Assembly (NCBI RefSeq): GCF_002897375.1
Contig: NZ_BFAG01000003.1
Span: 124,001 to 188,000 of the forward strand
Origin: Deinococcus aerius
GTDB taxonomy: Bacteria; Deinococcota; Deinococci; Deinococcales; Deinococcaceae
Reading direction: 5' to 3'
DNA: 64,000 bases
A program made the position numbers and the translations under genes. Below, piece after piece: positions 1 to 19,433 of the stretch. The notes below the pieces were generated by a model, which did not search any database, was not told the DNA's origin, and saw nothing but the letters and a program-made list of their open reading frames with translations. Position 1 is the stretch's first letter; each line of letters opens with the position of its first letter.

Positions 1-2623
<2,623 letters not shown>

Positions 2624-2629
2624 CGGGGG

Positions 2630-2635
2630 ATTCTA
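2630..2635 (-). promoter_or_regulatory. -10 box of a leaderless uvrD promoter
   Basis: TAGAAT on the minus strand, then six nt, then the GTG start. The same TAGAAT plus C-run plus GTG arrangement occurs at miaA (12909-12914). No Shine-Dalgarno is possible in this space, so the mRNA is probably leaderless. Confidence 0.7.
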
Positions 2636-2645
2636 GCAGGGGGGG

Positions 2646-2662
2646 TTATGTCACTGGCGTAA
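2646..2662. promoter_or_regulatory. RDRM-like palindrome upstream of uvrD
   Basis: TTATGTCACTGGCGTAA matches 14 of 17 positions of the Deinococcus radiation/desiccation response motif TTATGTCATTGACATAA, the DdrO operator cleared after PprI/IrrE cleaves DdrO. It lies 11 bp upstream of the TAGAAT box of uvrD and covers its expected -35 region, a position suited to repression. uvrD is an established or predicted member of this regulon in D. radiodurans. The match is read directly; DdrO binding here is inference. Confidence 0.72.
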
Positions 2663-2730
2663 TGTGCATCCGGGCTGTCCCCTTCCCGGTGCCGCCTTTC
2701 GCCACGCCTAACCCTGTTAGCCTCGCCCCT

Positions 2731-3618
2731 ATGGAACGCACGACGAGCATTGCCCTGGGCAGCGTGGTGGTGGCCGCCGTCGTGCTGGGCCTGAAGTTTC
2801 TCGCCTACCTGCTGACGGGTAGCGTGGCCCTGTACTCGGACGCGCTGGAGAGCATCATCAACGTGGCGGCGGCGCTGGCGGCCCTGATCGCCCTGCGGGT
2901 CGCGGCCCGGCCCGCCGACGCGAATCACCCCTATGGACACACCAAAGCCGAGTACTTCAGCGCCGTGGCCGAGGGTGTGCTCATCGTATTGGCGGCGGCC
3001 AGTATTGCCCGCGAGGCCTGGCCGGTCCTCCTCCATCCCCGGCCCGTCGAGGCGCCCTGGGCCGGGTTGCTGGTGAACGTGGGGGCGAGTGCGCTCAACG
3101 GCGTGTGGGCCGCCGTGCTGCTGCGGGCGGGGAGGGCGGCGCGGTCACCGGCCCTGCTGGCGGACGGGCGGCATATCCTGACCGACGTGGTGACGAGCGT
3201 GGGCGTGGTCGCCGGGGTGCTGCTCGCCCGGGTGACGGGGCTCTCGTGGCTCGACCCGGCGCTTGCGCTCCTGGTCGCCGTGAACATTCTGTGGAGCGGC
3301 TGGGGCCTGATCCGCGAGAGTGTGGGCGGCCTGATGGACGCCAGCGTAGACCCCACCACCGAGGCCCGCATTCGCCACGCCATGAGCGAACACGCCGAGG
3401 GTGCCCTGGAGATGCATGACCTTCGGACCCGGCACGCCGGGCGCCTCACCTTTATCGAGTTCCACCTCGTCGTGCCGGGGGAAATGACGGTCACCCAGGC
3501 CCACGCGATCTGCGACCGGTTGGAGGAAGCCCTCCAGGCCGAGACACCGGGCGCCCACGTTACCATCCATGTGGAGCCACAGGAGCAGGCCAAGCACCAC
3601 GGGGTCCTGGTGTTGTGA
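2731..3618 (+). CDS. Cation diffusion facilitator family transporter
   Basis: A proton-coupled divalent metal exporter of the inner membrane, 295 aa. The N-terminal two thirds carry about six hydrophobic segments and the last ~90 residues form the usual cytoplasmic ferredoxin-like domain. Segment 2 carries YSDALESIIN and segment 5 carries HILTD (HxxxD), the paired metal-site signatures. The first half-site has Asp then Ser four residues later rather than a DxxxD pair, so metal specificity (Zn/Cd as in Thermus CzrB, or Mn as in MntE) cannot be read off. The C-terminus has a His pair. The ATG at 2731 is preferred over an upstream in-frame ATG (2662) because TAGCCT lies 7 nt before it and alignable sequence begins there. 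It is divergent from uvrD. Confidence 0.88.
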   Translation: MERTTSIALGSVVVAAVVLGLKFLAYLLTGSVALYSDALESIINVAAALAALIALRVAARPADANHPYGHTKAEYFSAVAEGVLIVLAAASIAREAWPVLLHPRPVEAPWAGLLVNVGASALNGVWAAVLLRAGRAARSPALLADGRHILTDVVTSVGVVAGVLLARVTGLSWLDPALALLVAVNILWSGWGLIRESVGGLMDASVDPTTEARIRHAMSEHAEGALEMHDLRTRHAGRLTFIEFHLVVPGEMTVTQAHAICDRLEEALQAETPGAHVTIHVEPQEQAKHHGVLVL

Positions 3619-3673
3619 ACGGAAAGCGGGCCGAGCTACGAATGCCCGGCCCCCTCATCCACACCATGGGCTG

Positions 3674-3880
3674 TCAATGCGCGCCCTCGCCCACCGTCTG
3701 GGTGTCGCCCATCTGGTCTTCCGGGCTGAAGGTCAGGCATTGGGCCATCTGCCCGCTGAAGTTGACCTCGATCTGCCCCGCCATGCATTGCTCGTTCTCG
3801 TTGTAGCGGCAGTTCGTCGCCCCACAACGGCTGACGACGCTCTTCTGCCCCTCGCCCTGCATGTTCCGCATGTCGTTCAT
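3674..3880 (-). CDS. DUF1540 small cysteine-rich protein
   Basis: 68 aa. It shows the DUF1540 pattern: CGATNCRYNENEQCMAG in the middle and a final Cys about 18 residues later, four conserved cysteines in all. That spacing suggests a bound metal ion or a small zinc-ribbon-like fold. The family has no established function; some members occur in sporulating Firmicutes. The start at 3880 is supported by a GGAGG six nt upstream; an in-frame extension upstream has no such support. It appears monocistronic. Confidence 0.78.
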   Translation of the reverse strand: MNDMRNMQGEGQKSVVSRCGATNCRYNENEQCMAGQIEVNFSGQMAQCLTFSPEDQMGDTQTVGEGAH

Positions 3881-3970
3881 GGCTCGGCCTCCTGCCCGCA
3901 GGGTGAACCGGGCGGGAGGCGGCGAAGGTAACCCAGCCCGCAAAATAAGGATTGGCTTACAATCCCGACT

Positions 3971-4018
3971 GTTCCAGGCAGGATTCCCCCAGTTCGGGCA
4001 GAGGAGCCTTGCCTGAAC
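3971..4018. repeat. Short inverted repeat downstream of the 4082-4609 gene
   Basis: GTTCCAGGCA (3971-3980) faces TGCCTGAAC (4010-4018), a stem with one bulge and a loop of about 29 nt. Two imperfect copies of CAGGATTCCCCCAG also occur here (near 3979 and 4018). It could end transcription of the minus-strand gene, but there is no clear U-run. Confidence 0.3.
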
Positions 4019-4081
4019 AGGATTTCCCCAGATGCTCGTTTCCAGACGGCCCGGCTGGCATGAGACCGGGTGAAAGCCCCG

Positions 4082-4609
4082 TCAGTTCAGCAGCGTGCCC
4101 CGGATACCCTGGGCGCAGGCGATCCGGTGGGCGACGGCCTGGGCGTCCAGCGTCCCGTGTTCCCGCAGCCCCGCGGCCACCACCTCCACCTCGGCCCAGG
4201 AGCGGCGCAGCAGGGCGCGGGCACGGGCCTCCAGCACCGTGAGTTGCGCGTCCAGCACCTCCAGTTCCTCGGGATCGCGGGTGGCGGAGGCGAGCAGGAT
4301 TCGGGCATTGCGCTCGGGATTCCCCTCCCCGGGGGTCACCCCCAGCAGCCGGGCCATCGCCTCCCCTGCCAGCGCGACGAGCGCGACCTCCTCCCGCAGC
4401 CCGCGGTTCAGGACCAGGGCCTGCGGGTCAGGAGCGAGCGCGTAGGTCACGCCGGGTGACTCCTTCAGGTCCACCCGGACCAGCCGCAGCGACGCCCGGG
4501 GATGAAGGTGGGCCAGCACCACCTCCGCCGCCAGCAGCAGCGAGGCGGTGCGGAGGTCGCCGGGAAAAGGGGCCGGGGTCTGGAGGGTGGCAGGGGTGGG
4601 TCTGGTCAT
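4082..4609 (-). CDS. Small protein resembling the FtsH M41 peptidase domain, zinc motif missing
   Basis: 175 aa, no signal peptide or membrane segment. I do not recognise a named family at once. The order of motifs follows the FtsH peptidase (M41) domain: a helix where HEAGH should be (here LLLAAEVVLAHLHP), a strand like the LGYT segment (PGVTYALAP), EEVALVALAGEA matching the IAVxLGGRAAEE helix, and EARARALLRRSWAEVE with LREHGTLDAQAV matching the C-terminal AxxLL / ETLDG helices. The zinc-binding histidines are absent, so it would be a non-catalytic paralog without the AAA+ module. This is by-eye alignment and therefore inference. It lies 92 bp downstream of the membrane-protein gene on the same strand. 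The start is the ATG at 4609. Confidence 0.55.
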   Translation of the reverse strand: MTRPTPATLQTPAPFPGDLRTASLLLAAEVVLAHLHPRASLRLVRVDLKESPGVTYALAPDPQALVLNRGLREEVALVALAGEAMARLLGVTPGEGNPERNARILLASATRDPEELEVLDAQLTVLEARARALLRRSWAEVEVVAAGLREHGTLDAQAVAHRIACAQGIRGTLLN

Positions 4610-4701
4610 AGTCCCGAGTTCCAAGGTCAAGATAGGGAGCAGACCCTTGAAAACCAAGGGGGCGACTGTCCCCTGTCCACACAGGCGGGCCGTGCGCCCC
4701 C

Positions 4702-5685
4702 CTACACCTCCAGATCGCCGCGCTGCGGCTTGCGGAACTTTTCCTCCAGAAACCGCTGGTGGGTCAGCAGCTCCTGCCCGCCCGAGCGCAGGGCGGTGCC
4801 CAGGATGTCCTGCACGGCGTTCAGCAGGAGGTCGAGTTGCTCGCGCAGCAGGTCGCGGCCCGTCTTGCCGCCTTCGAGCGGTTGGCTGTTTGCCAGCGTG
4901 GGCGGGAGCTTCAGGTACGCCTGCACGGCGGTCGGCGCGTACTCGTCCCGCACGGCGCGGGCAAGGTAGGCGGCCTCGCTCCCCTGCTGGCCCAGGGCCT
5001 CCAGGTGGGTCAGGGCCTCGCGGGTCCGCAGGTCCAGGGCCGCGAGTTGCGCGCGGGCCTCCCCCGGCAGGCGCTCGTCGCGGGTGAAGGCGGCTAGGGA
5101 AGGAGCGGGGGCCGGGGCTGGGGGCGGGGCGCTGACCTCCGCCTCGCGCTCCATCCTTCGGAGCCGCTTGGCCTGCCGCCGGGCCTCGCGGCGCGCGGCG
5201 CGGGCCTCGACCCGGTCGGCCCAACCCCCGGAGAAGCCGCCCACCGGCAGGCCGCCCCCCTGCTCGGGCAGGGCCTGGGGCGCGGCCTGGGCCTCCTCCA
5301 CCGCCCGCCCACTCTGGGCCGTCCATCCCGCCGTGGACACCCAGACGATCCCCATGACGAACAGCGGGAAGACCAGCCACCCCGCGCCCAGGGCCATGAA
5401 GAACAGACCCGCGATCAGGCCCGCCAGCAGCCCAGGCCAGCGGCGCTGCCACTGGTGGAAGGCCCGCGAGCCGAAGAAGCCGAGCAGCATTCCTGCCGCC
5501 GGGTGAACGACCCAACTCGCGCCCAGCACCGCCAGCAGCACGATCAATCCCGCCGCCAGCGCCACAGGCTGCCACATCCGGCCCCGCCGCGAGAAGATGA
5601 CCGATCCCCAGAAGGCCAGCGCCATCGCCGCCAGCGGATGGACCACCCAGCCCACCATGCCCGCCAACGCACTCAACGCTTCCAT
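4702..5685 (-). CDS. Membrane protein of unknown function with coiled C-terminal half
   Basis: 327 aa, family not recognised. Residues 1-~115 hold about five hydrophobic segments. The motif WVVHPLAAM recurs as WVVHPAAGM, suggesting an internal duplication of a short two-helix unit, and a third related segment is WLVFPLFVM. A charged Arg/Lys/Glu-rich helix follows (RVEARAARREARRQAKRL), then a Pro/Ala linker and a cytoplasmic helical domain of ~150 residues. The start ATG at 5685 has GGGAAGAG upstream. It ends 92 bp before the M41-like gene, so the two may be cotranscribed; if so, membrane-anchored partners are plausible but unproven. Confidence 0.7.
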   Translation of the reverse strand: MEALSALAGMVGWVVHPLAAMALAFWGSVIFSRRGRMWQPVALAAGLIVLLAVLGASWVVHPAAGMLLGFFGSRAFHQWQRRWPGLLAGLIAGLFFMALGAGWLVFPLFVMGIVWVSTAGWTAQSGRAVEEAQAAPQALPEQGGGLPVGGFSGGWADRVEARAARREARRQAKRLRRMEREAEVSAPPPAPAPAPSLAAFTRDERLPGEARAQLAALDLRTREALTHLEALGQQGSEAAYLARAVRDEYAPTAVQAYLKLPPTLANSQPLEGGKTGRDLLREQLDLLLNAVQDILGTALRSGGQELLTHQRFLEEKFRKPQRGDLEV

Positions 5686-5829
5686 AGCGGCTCTTCCCGG
5701 CGATGCGCTGCCCCCGCGAACTCGAACATGCCCCACCTTACGCCCCCGGGCGGGCGAAAGTTTCCGCCAAAAGGTGGAGGGGCCGAAAGGCACATGGCTC
5801 CGGCCCCTCCCACCCCTGGTCAGCGGGAA

Positions 5830-5851
5830 ACCCCCGGGGCAGCCCGGGGGT
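5830..5851 (-). terminator. Terminator hairpin after typA
   Basis: ACCCCCGGG pairs with CCCGGGGGT around a 4-nt loop (9-bp stem). It starts 34 bp beyond the typA stop. A TCTTTT run follows on the plus strand and TTTCCC on the minus strand. Confidence 0.65.
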
Positions 5852-5884
5852 CTTTTCGCTTCGCTCGGCCCTGGCGGGCGGCGA

Positions 5885-7666
<1,782 letters not shown>

Positions 7667-7743
7667 ACTTCTTTCCTCTCCCCCGCCCGGTGACGCCCGC
7701 CGGGAACTCCGGGAAGGCGAGGGGCGGATGCTGGCTCTGCATG

Positions 7744-7778
7744 AAAAAGCCCGCCGCACAACTGCTCACGTGGGCGGG
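7744..7778 (-). terminator. Hairpin with U-run between secreted-protein gene and typA
   Basis: On the minus strand CCCGCC pairs with GGCGGG (inner CAC/GTG continues the stem after a bulge), followed by CTTTTT. It could terminate the upstream gene, which stops at 7844. However a good -10 box (TGCTAAAAT, TAAAAT at 7793-7798) lies before the hairpin, so it could also sit in the typA leader as an attenuator. The sequence alone does not decide. Confidence 0.5.
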
Positions 7779-7843
7779 ACACCCAAAAGAGAATTTTAGC
7801 AGATATGGGCGGGGTTGGGGTCAGGTGAGGGTCACGCTTGAAC

Positions 7844-8647
7844 TCATCGACCTGCGGGTGGGTTGGCCGGGAAGGGCCCCCGGCGGTCCGGGTAGACCAT
7901 GGCCGTATGGATGTCGCCCTGCCAGGGAAAGCGGACGATGAACTTGCCACACGCATCCTGGCGAAGGGCGTAGAGGTAGCGGTTGGTAAAGCGCAGGTCG
8001 GGGATGCTGCCCTGATAATTCATCTCTCCACACCCCGGGCGGGTCGGCAACGTCAGGGTGAACTTCGTCTGCTGACCCGTCGCGCTCTGGACGCGAACGA
8101 GTGGCAGCAGGTGGGGAATGTTCATCGGGGAGCCCACACCGTAGTCGAGGACCAACACCTCGTCGTCGTCAAACCCCACCACATCCTGCCGGGCTGTCCA
8201 AAGGGTTTTACCAGTCGTCAGCGACACACCGAACACTTTGCCGAAGGAGGGTTCTCCACTGCTGCCCTGGACGAGGAGGGTGTAACCGCTGATTCCCCGC
8301 ACACCCGCCATCGCCTCAGCGTACCCGTCGTACACCTTGTTGAGCCAGAGCGGGCGCCCCGTCTCCAAGTCGTAGGCGGTCAAAAACACTCGGGACGTTT
8401 TGGCGTCCGTGCTCATCAAGATCACTCGGCCCGGTGCAATCTGCACGTCGAGCCCAGTCGGCTGGGCGAACGGACCCGTCCTTCGCCACACCTCCGCACC
8501 GTCCAGCTTCGCCACCAGTGCTCCGGGAGCCGCGTCGAACGTCCAGCGGTTGGAGTGCCCGTGAGCTTCCACCCTGAGCAGCCCCGACGGCGCCGGGGTG
8601 GCCTGAGCGGCGGCGAGCAGGGCCAGGCCGAGGAAAAGAGCCTTCAT
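7844..8647 (-). CDS. Secreted PQQ/quinoprotein-like propeller protein
   Basis: 267 aa with a signal peptide ([16 protein letters not shown]). It has repeated beta-strand units of the type [20 protein letters not shown] and [18 protein letters not shown]. These resemble PQQ-enzyme-like repeats in which a value in a dictionary or table is compared with a Trp-ending strand. There are about four or five such units, fewer than a full eight-blade enzyme. Two or three cysteines in the last third may form a disulfide. There is no catalytic signature, so function is unknown. TAGGCT lies 6 nt before the ATG, a leaderless start. Confidence 0.68.
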   Translation of the reverse strand: MKALFLGLALLAAAQATPAPSGLLRVEAHGHSNRWTFDAAPGALVAKLDGAEVWRRTGPFAQPTGLDVQIAPGRVILMSTDAKTSRVFLTAYDLETGRPLWLNKVYDGYAEAMAGVRGISGYTLLVQGSSGEPSFGKVFGVSLTTGKTLWTARQDVVGFDDDEVLVLDYGVGSPMNIPHLLPLVRVQSATGQQTKFTLTLPTRPGCGEMNYQGSIPDLRFTNRYLYALRQDACGKFIVRFPWQGDIHTAMVYPDRRGPFPANPPAGR

Positions 8648-8704
8648 CCTCCCAGCCTAGCCACCCAACCTGACCCCCACCTTCTGCTACCCTGTCCCCA
8701 ACCT

Positions 8705-8718
8705 AACGAGCGTTCGTT
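8705..8718. promoter_or_regulatory. Imperfect palindrome (possible TetR-type operator) before the mutase gene
   Basis: AACGAGCGTTCGTT has inverted AACGA / TCGTT half-sites around GCGT. It lies 12 bp downstream of a TACCCT box (8688-8693), over the likely transcription start. Acyl-CoA metabolism genes are often controlled by TetR-family repressors with sites of this kind. No regulator gene is adjacent, so the assignment is a guess from position and symmetry. Confidence 0.4.
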
Positions 8719-8740
8719 CCCGCCCCGGCTGAGGTGCCCC

Positions 8741-10387
<1,647 letters not shown>

Positions 10388-10389
10388 CG

Positions 10390-10500
10390 GTCAGTGGGGA
10401 GTGGGGTGTAGGAAGTGGGAAAAGAGGAAGGTGAGCCAAGCCGATTGCGGCGGCCCACCTTCCTCTTTTTCAACTACTGACCACTCCCCACTTCCCACTC
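10390..10500. repeat. AGTGG-armed repeat element, copy 1
   Basis: The left arm (10390-10420) and right arm (10476-10500) flank a terminator-like core. The right arm is a 25-nt exact inverse match to 33201-33225. The left arm matches the inverse of 33263-33293 at 28 of 31 positions. The element begins 2 nt after the mutase stop and ends 9 nt before the glgC stop, filling the convergent gap. Confidence 0.82.
10421..10470. terminator. Bidirectional terminator between mutase and glgC
   Basis: A perfect 13-bp stem, AAAGAGGAAGGTG (10421-10433) with CACCTTCCTCTTT (10456-10468), then a T-run. An A-run on the other flank lets it work on both strands. It forms the core of the repeat element. Confidence 0.85.
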
Positions 10501-10509
10501 CCTGCTTGT

Positions 10510-11751
<1,242 letters not shown>

Positions 11752-11990
11752 GTCGGTCCCTCCTGAGCATCGCCGGAAGGCGAGATGACTGGACCCGGCG
11801 GGGTCCATGACGGCGCGCCCCTCAAAGTCCCCAACTCCTCGCGGGAGCGCGTTGGCGGAAGTGCTCGGCCCACAGTGTAACGGGTCGCGGCCCGCCCCCT
11901 GACGCCCGCTTGCGTAGGCAGGTCGAACGTGAAGAATGCATGGAGCCGCACCAGGTGGGAATGGGCGGTGACCAACCCGGGCCTCCAGGC

Positions 11991-12902
<912 letters not shown>

Positions 12903-12992
12903 GGGGGGATTCTAGGGTGGGGGTGGCCTTCTGCCCCCGACCTGTACTTTTTCCTGATCCGGCACCCAGGAAGTGGTGGTAGTTTGGACGGC

Positions 12993-13388
12993 ATGAACGA
13001 GCCGGTTCTTGCCCGCCTGCAACACCTGATGGCCCTGCGGGAGGAGGTGGAGTCGCTGGGCACGGCCGGCCCCTGGACCCCGCCCGCCGACTGGCTGGAC
13101 GAGGGCACCCACCTGCGGCTGCTGCTCGACGTGCCCGGTGTTGACCCCGACAGCCTGGAACTGCACGAGGAGGGCGACAGCGTGACCGTGGCCGGGCGCC
13201 GCGACCTGCCCGATCACGTCCTGCGCGCCGAGCGGCCCGGCGGCACCTTTACCCGCACCCTCGCCTTTCCCGAGCCCGTCGTCCCGCAGACCGGACAGGC
13301 GACCCTGAATGCCGGAGTGCTGAGCGTTCGCTTCGAAAAGCGCCACCCCACCATCGACGTGCATCCCCTGGAGGGCGAACAGGCCTGA
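12993..13388 (+). CDS. Small heat-shock protein (Hsp20/alpha-crystallin family)
   Basis: 131 aa. An ATP-independent holdase chaperone. The alpha-crystallin domain spans residues ~38-125 with [24 protein letters not shown] and the end signature [12 protein letters not shown], which corresponds to the A-x-x-x-n-GvL motif. The N-terminal arm is short and the C-terminal tail lacks a clear I-x-I, so it may form small oligomers. TAGTTT ends 7 nt before the ATG, so a leaderless mRNA is likely. It is divergent from miaA across 90 bp. Confidence 0.88.
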   Translation: MNEPVLARLQHLMALREEVESLGTAGPWTPPADWLDEGTHLRLLLDVPGVDPDSLELHEEGDSVTVAGRRDLPDHVLRAERPGGTFTRTLAFPEPVVPQTGQATLNAGVLSVRFEKRHPTIDVHPLEGEQA

Positions 13389-13508
13389 GCGGGGGCTGAG
13401 ATCACTCACTCCGCTCCCCCCGGCAAGTCGAGGGGGAGTTCCCTGGCTTTTCTCCCCACGTCGTCCCAGTTCTGGAAGTTGCTCTGATGGGCCGGGGTCG
13501 CCGCTTGG

Positions 13509-13563
13509 GCGCCCCCTCACCCCTGGCTGCGCCAGGCCCTCTCCCACGGGGGGAGAGGGTCAG
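13509..13563 (-). repeat. CCCTCTCCC-type dispersed repeat, partial copy D
   Basis: Read on the minus strand it gives CCCTCTCCCCCCGTGGGAG followed by AGGGCCTGG and GGGTGAGGGGGC, matching the 5' half of the copies at 21703 and 41591. It sits in the 293-bp gap between hsp20 and the phospholipase gene, where I see nothing else coding. Confidence 0.65.
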
Positions 13564-13681
13564 AAGGCGGGGGCTCAAGCGGGCTGGCCTTCGTTGAGAG
13601 ACAAGCCCGGGGCGTTCTCGCTTTCCAGTTGGTCCGGACTGGGGCCTGTATTCCCTTTCAGGCCCCCGAACTGCCTGTCTC

Positions 13682-14311
<630 letters not shown>

Positions 14312-14418
14312 GCAGGTCTCCTTGGGGGTCGCGGCCACGGCACCGGAACGTCCCGCCGGGTCCCGCGCTGTATTGAAAAGACGGGCACAGTCTACACAGG
14401 AATGCCGCCCCGTCAACA

Positions 14419-14449
14419 GAAAAACCGCCCACCCCCGGGGGCAAGCGGT
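14419..14449 (-). terminator. Terminator after etfBA
   Basis: On the minus strand ACCGC pairs with GCGGT, with an inner CCCCC/GGGGG stem, followed by TTTTT. It starts 16 bp after the etfA stop. Confidence 0.82.
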
Positions 14450-14464
14450 CCGCAAAGCCCGAAC

Positions 14465-16188
<1,724 letters not shown>

Positions 16189-16406
16189 GGCTCCTCCAGG
16201 GTAAAGCCGGGGGCGGATGTGATGGCTCTGGGTGCCCCAAACCTTCCCCACAAGTCGAATTACACTCGGTTCAAGTTTAGCAGCCCGGGCGCGGTGGGGC
16301 CACCCGCCGCACCCCCGGACCTGACGCCGATCTGTCCAGTTTATAAAGCAGCAGTGAGTCTCATGAGGTAGGCCGCTCATCTTGGTGAGTCAGGCTACCA
16401 ATCGAT

Positions 16407-17117
16407 ATGAAAAAGGTTCTTGCCCTGACCCTTTGCGCTGGCCTCGCTACGGCGGGCGCCCAGACCACGACCACCACGATCTCCGCCACCCCGGTGACCG
16501 CCGGACTGAACGGCGTCGAACTGGGCCTGACGGGTGGCTACGCCAACGGCCTGAGCGGCGAAGTCTTCGTCCACGTGCCGAACGTGGCTGGCCCCTTCGG
16601 CGTGAAGGCGGGCGTAGCGCTGACGCGTCCAAGCGACGCCCTTAATGACAATGCTAAGCTCACGAATTCAGGGACGGACGCAGACCTCACCTTCGGGGAC
16701 TTGAAGAGAATTTCCGGTGCGACTGAGTCGGGAAGCCACACCATCTTCAGCTTAGACGGCACCTACAACTTGGGCGAAGTGAGCCCCGGCCTGAGTACCA
16801 CCCTGTACGCTGGTGGCCGTTACGGCATGTTCCGCAGCAACGTCACTTCCGAAGATGACACCACGACCTACTCCAGCAATGAGTTCGGCATTGGCGCGGG
16901 CGTGATGGTCAGTTATCCCCTCACGGGCAACTTGAGCCTGGTGGGTGACCTGGGAGTTGACCAGTTCTTCAAGTCCACCATTAACATCAGGAGCAGCGAC
17001 GGTACTACCAACGATTCCATCCCCACCAGTGACCCCAGCTACGCTGGCTTCGATGACCTTTTCGTTCAGCCGGGCACCGTCTTCAAGGCCCGCATCGGCA
17101 TCAAGACCACGTTCTAA
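16407..17117 (+). CDS. Outer-membrane beta-barrel protein
   Basis: 236 aa with a cleavable signal peptide ending in AGAQ. Alternating hydrophobic/polar strands with Gly and aromatic residues run to a final Phe (IGIKTTF), the outer-membrane sorting signature. That predicts a barrel of about eight to ten strands. The middle region, with Ser/Thr/Asp-rich loops, uses less GC-biased codons (for example around 16640-16700 and 16980-17040), as if surface loops diversify or were exchanged. No enzyme motif is seen, so porin or structural roles are possible. It is divergent from etfB, with 218 bp between them. Confidence 0.78.
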   Translation: MKKVLALTLCAGLATAGAQTTTTTISATPVTAGLNGVELGLTGGYANGLSGEVFVHVPNVAGPFGVKAGVALTRPSDALNDNAKLTNSGTDADLTFGDLKRISGATESGSHTIFSLDGTYNLGEVSPGLSTTLYAGGRYGMFRSNVTSEDDTTTYSSNEFGIGAGVMVSYPLTGNLSLVGDLGVDQFFKSTINIRSSDGTTNDSIPTSDPSYAGFDDLFVQPGTVFKARIGIKTTF

Positions 17118-17134
17118 ACCGGCCAAAACCAGAG

Positions 17135-17163
17135 CCCTCACTCCTCGCGGGTGGGGGTCTTTT
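17135..17163 (+). terminator. Terminator of the barrel gene
   Basis: CCCTCAC pairs with GTGGGGG (one G-U pair) around a 9-nt loop, followed by TCTTTT. It overlaps the last codons of the convergent minus-strand gene. Confidence 0.6.
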
Positions 17164-17554
17164 CCTGTCCCGCTTGCCGGGCGTCGAGCAGCGCCTGAAG
17201 CTGGGTGAACGCGGCCACCACGCGGGGGAAACCCAGGTACGGCACGCACAGGAGCAGCACCTCGCGGACCTCGGCCTCGGTCGCCCCGGCGCGAAGGGCG
17301 CCGCGCAGGTGAGTCCGCAGTTCCGTCGGGCTGCCCAGCGACACCAGCAGGGCCGAGGCGACGAGTTCCTTGGTCTTCAGGTCCAGGCCGGGCCGCTCGT
17401 ACACGGTGTCGTAGGCGAAGTCGCGCACATACCGCATCAGGTCGGGGTCGAGGGCGGCGAGCCGGGCCAGGATGCGCTCCTCCTGCTCGCCGAAAATCTG
17501 GCCCCGGGCCGTTCCCGCGCGCTCCTCTGCCCCAGCCCTGTTGCCGTCTGTCAT
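17138..17554 (-). CDS. Carboxymuconolactone decarboxylase / AhpD-like protein
   Basis: 138 aa, all-alpha fold of the CMD family. The core reads [21 protein letters not shown], then [19 protein letters not shown], as in gamma-carboxymuconolactone decarboxylase. There is no CxxC of the AhpD peroxidase type in the core, so a peroxidase role is unlikely. No protocatechuate genes flank it, so the true substrate is unknown. TACGCT lies 7 nt before the ATG (leaderless). The last ~15 residues are charged and variable. Confidence 0.82.
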   Translation of the reverse strand: MTDGNRAGAEERAGTARGQIFGEQEERILARLAALDPDLMRYVRDFAYDTVYERPGLDLKTKELVASALLVSLGSPTELRTHLRGALRAGATEAEVREVLLLCVPYLGFPRVVAAFTQLQALLDARQAGQEKTPTREE

Positions 17555-17569
17555 GCGGGGAAGCGTAGC

Positions 17570-17599
17570 AGGCCCACCCCCGGGGATGAGGGTGGGCCT
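17570..17599 (-). terminator. Hairpin after the first OmpH gene
   Basis: AGGCCCACCC pairs with GGGTGGGCCT, a perfect 10-bp stem, 17 bp beyond the stop. There is no clear U-run, so it may be a transcript-stabilising hairpin rather than a true terminator. Confidence 0.55.
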
Positions 17600-17615
17600 G
17601 ATTGTCCGACCGAAC

Positions 17616-18092
17616 TTACTTCTTCAGCGCCTTGATGACGGCGGCGGTGAGGTCGGTCGCCTGGGCGTTGGCGTACACGACCAGCCGGGACTGGGCCGCG
17701 ATGCGGCGGTCGAGCACGACCGAGTAGCCGTTGCTCTTCGCGGCGCTGGCAACGGCGGCGTTGACCTTGCTTGCCAGGGGTGCGAACGCGGTGCTCAGGC
17801 GGCTCTGGTGGCCCTTCTGGGTCGCCAGGAAATCGCGCTGCGCGTGCCCCAGGGCCTGCTGGTCGGCGGCGCTGCGGGTGGCGGCGGCCTTGGCGGCGAG
17901 CTGCTGAATCCGCGCCTGCTTCTTCGCCAGGTCGGCGTCCACCTTCTTGCTCAGGCTGAGGTAGCCGCTGCTGCCGGGCAGGGTCGCCACGACCCGCTGC
18001 ACGTCCACGAAGCCGACGCGGCCCTTGCGCTGCTGGGCGTGGGGCACGGTCGTCAGCAGCGCGAGCGGCAGGATCAGGAATGCTTTTCTCAT
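17616..18092 (-). CDS. OmpH/Skp family periplasmic chaperone, paralog 1
   Basis: 158 aa with a signal peptide (to PHAQ). [17 protein letters not shown] is the conserved first strand of OmpH/Skp. A long Ala/Lys/Gln-rich helical arm (~residues 45-110) predicts the coiled tentacle. The C-terminal strands [15 protein letters not shown] and [21 protein letters not shown] close the trimerisation core. The expected role is escorting unfolded outer-membrane proteins through the periplasm. It is 83 bp downstream of a second paralog on the same strand. The window also encodes a barrel protein that could be a client. Confidence 0.88.
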   Translation of the reverse strand: MRKAFLILPLALLTTVPHAQQRKGRVGFVDVQRVVATLPGSSGYLSLSKKVDADLAKKQARIQQLAAKAAATRSAADQQALGHAQRDFLATQKGHQSRLSTAFAPLASKVNAAVASAAKSNGYSVVLDRRIAAQSRLVVYANAQATDLTAAVIKALKK

Positions 18093-18175
18093 GGGTCTCC
18101 TCTCTGCGTCGGGGCAGGCCGGGCAAGGCGAGGCCCCCGCGTGGGGGGCGGGGGCCAGCCCGGGCCGCCTCCGGC

Positions 18176-18672
<497 letters not shown>

Positions 18673-18788
18673 GCGGCACGCTAGCACGGCCCTTTCTGAG
18701 CCGAATGAACAGGTCCACAGTCTTCTCACATCGCGCATCAGCGGGGGATCAGAAGCCTCTTTCCCCCGCCGGAAAGGTAAGCTGAGTC

Positions 18789-19424
<636 letters not shown>

Positions 19425-19433
19425 GGGCCCCGC

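Noticed and set aside
2662..2731. Upstream in-frame ATG as start of the CDF transporter
   Set aside because: The extra 23 residues look like an untranslated GC-rich region, and a good TAGCCT box fits the ATG at 2731.
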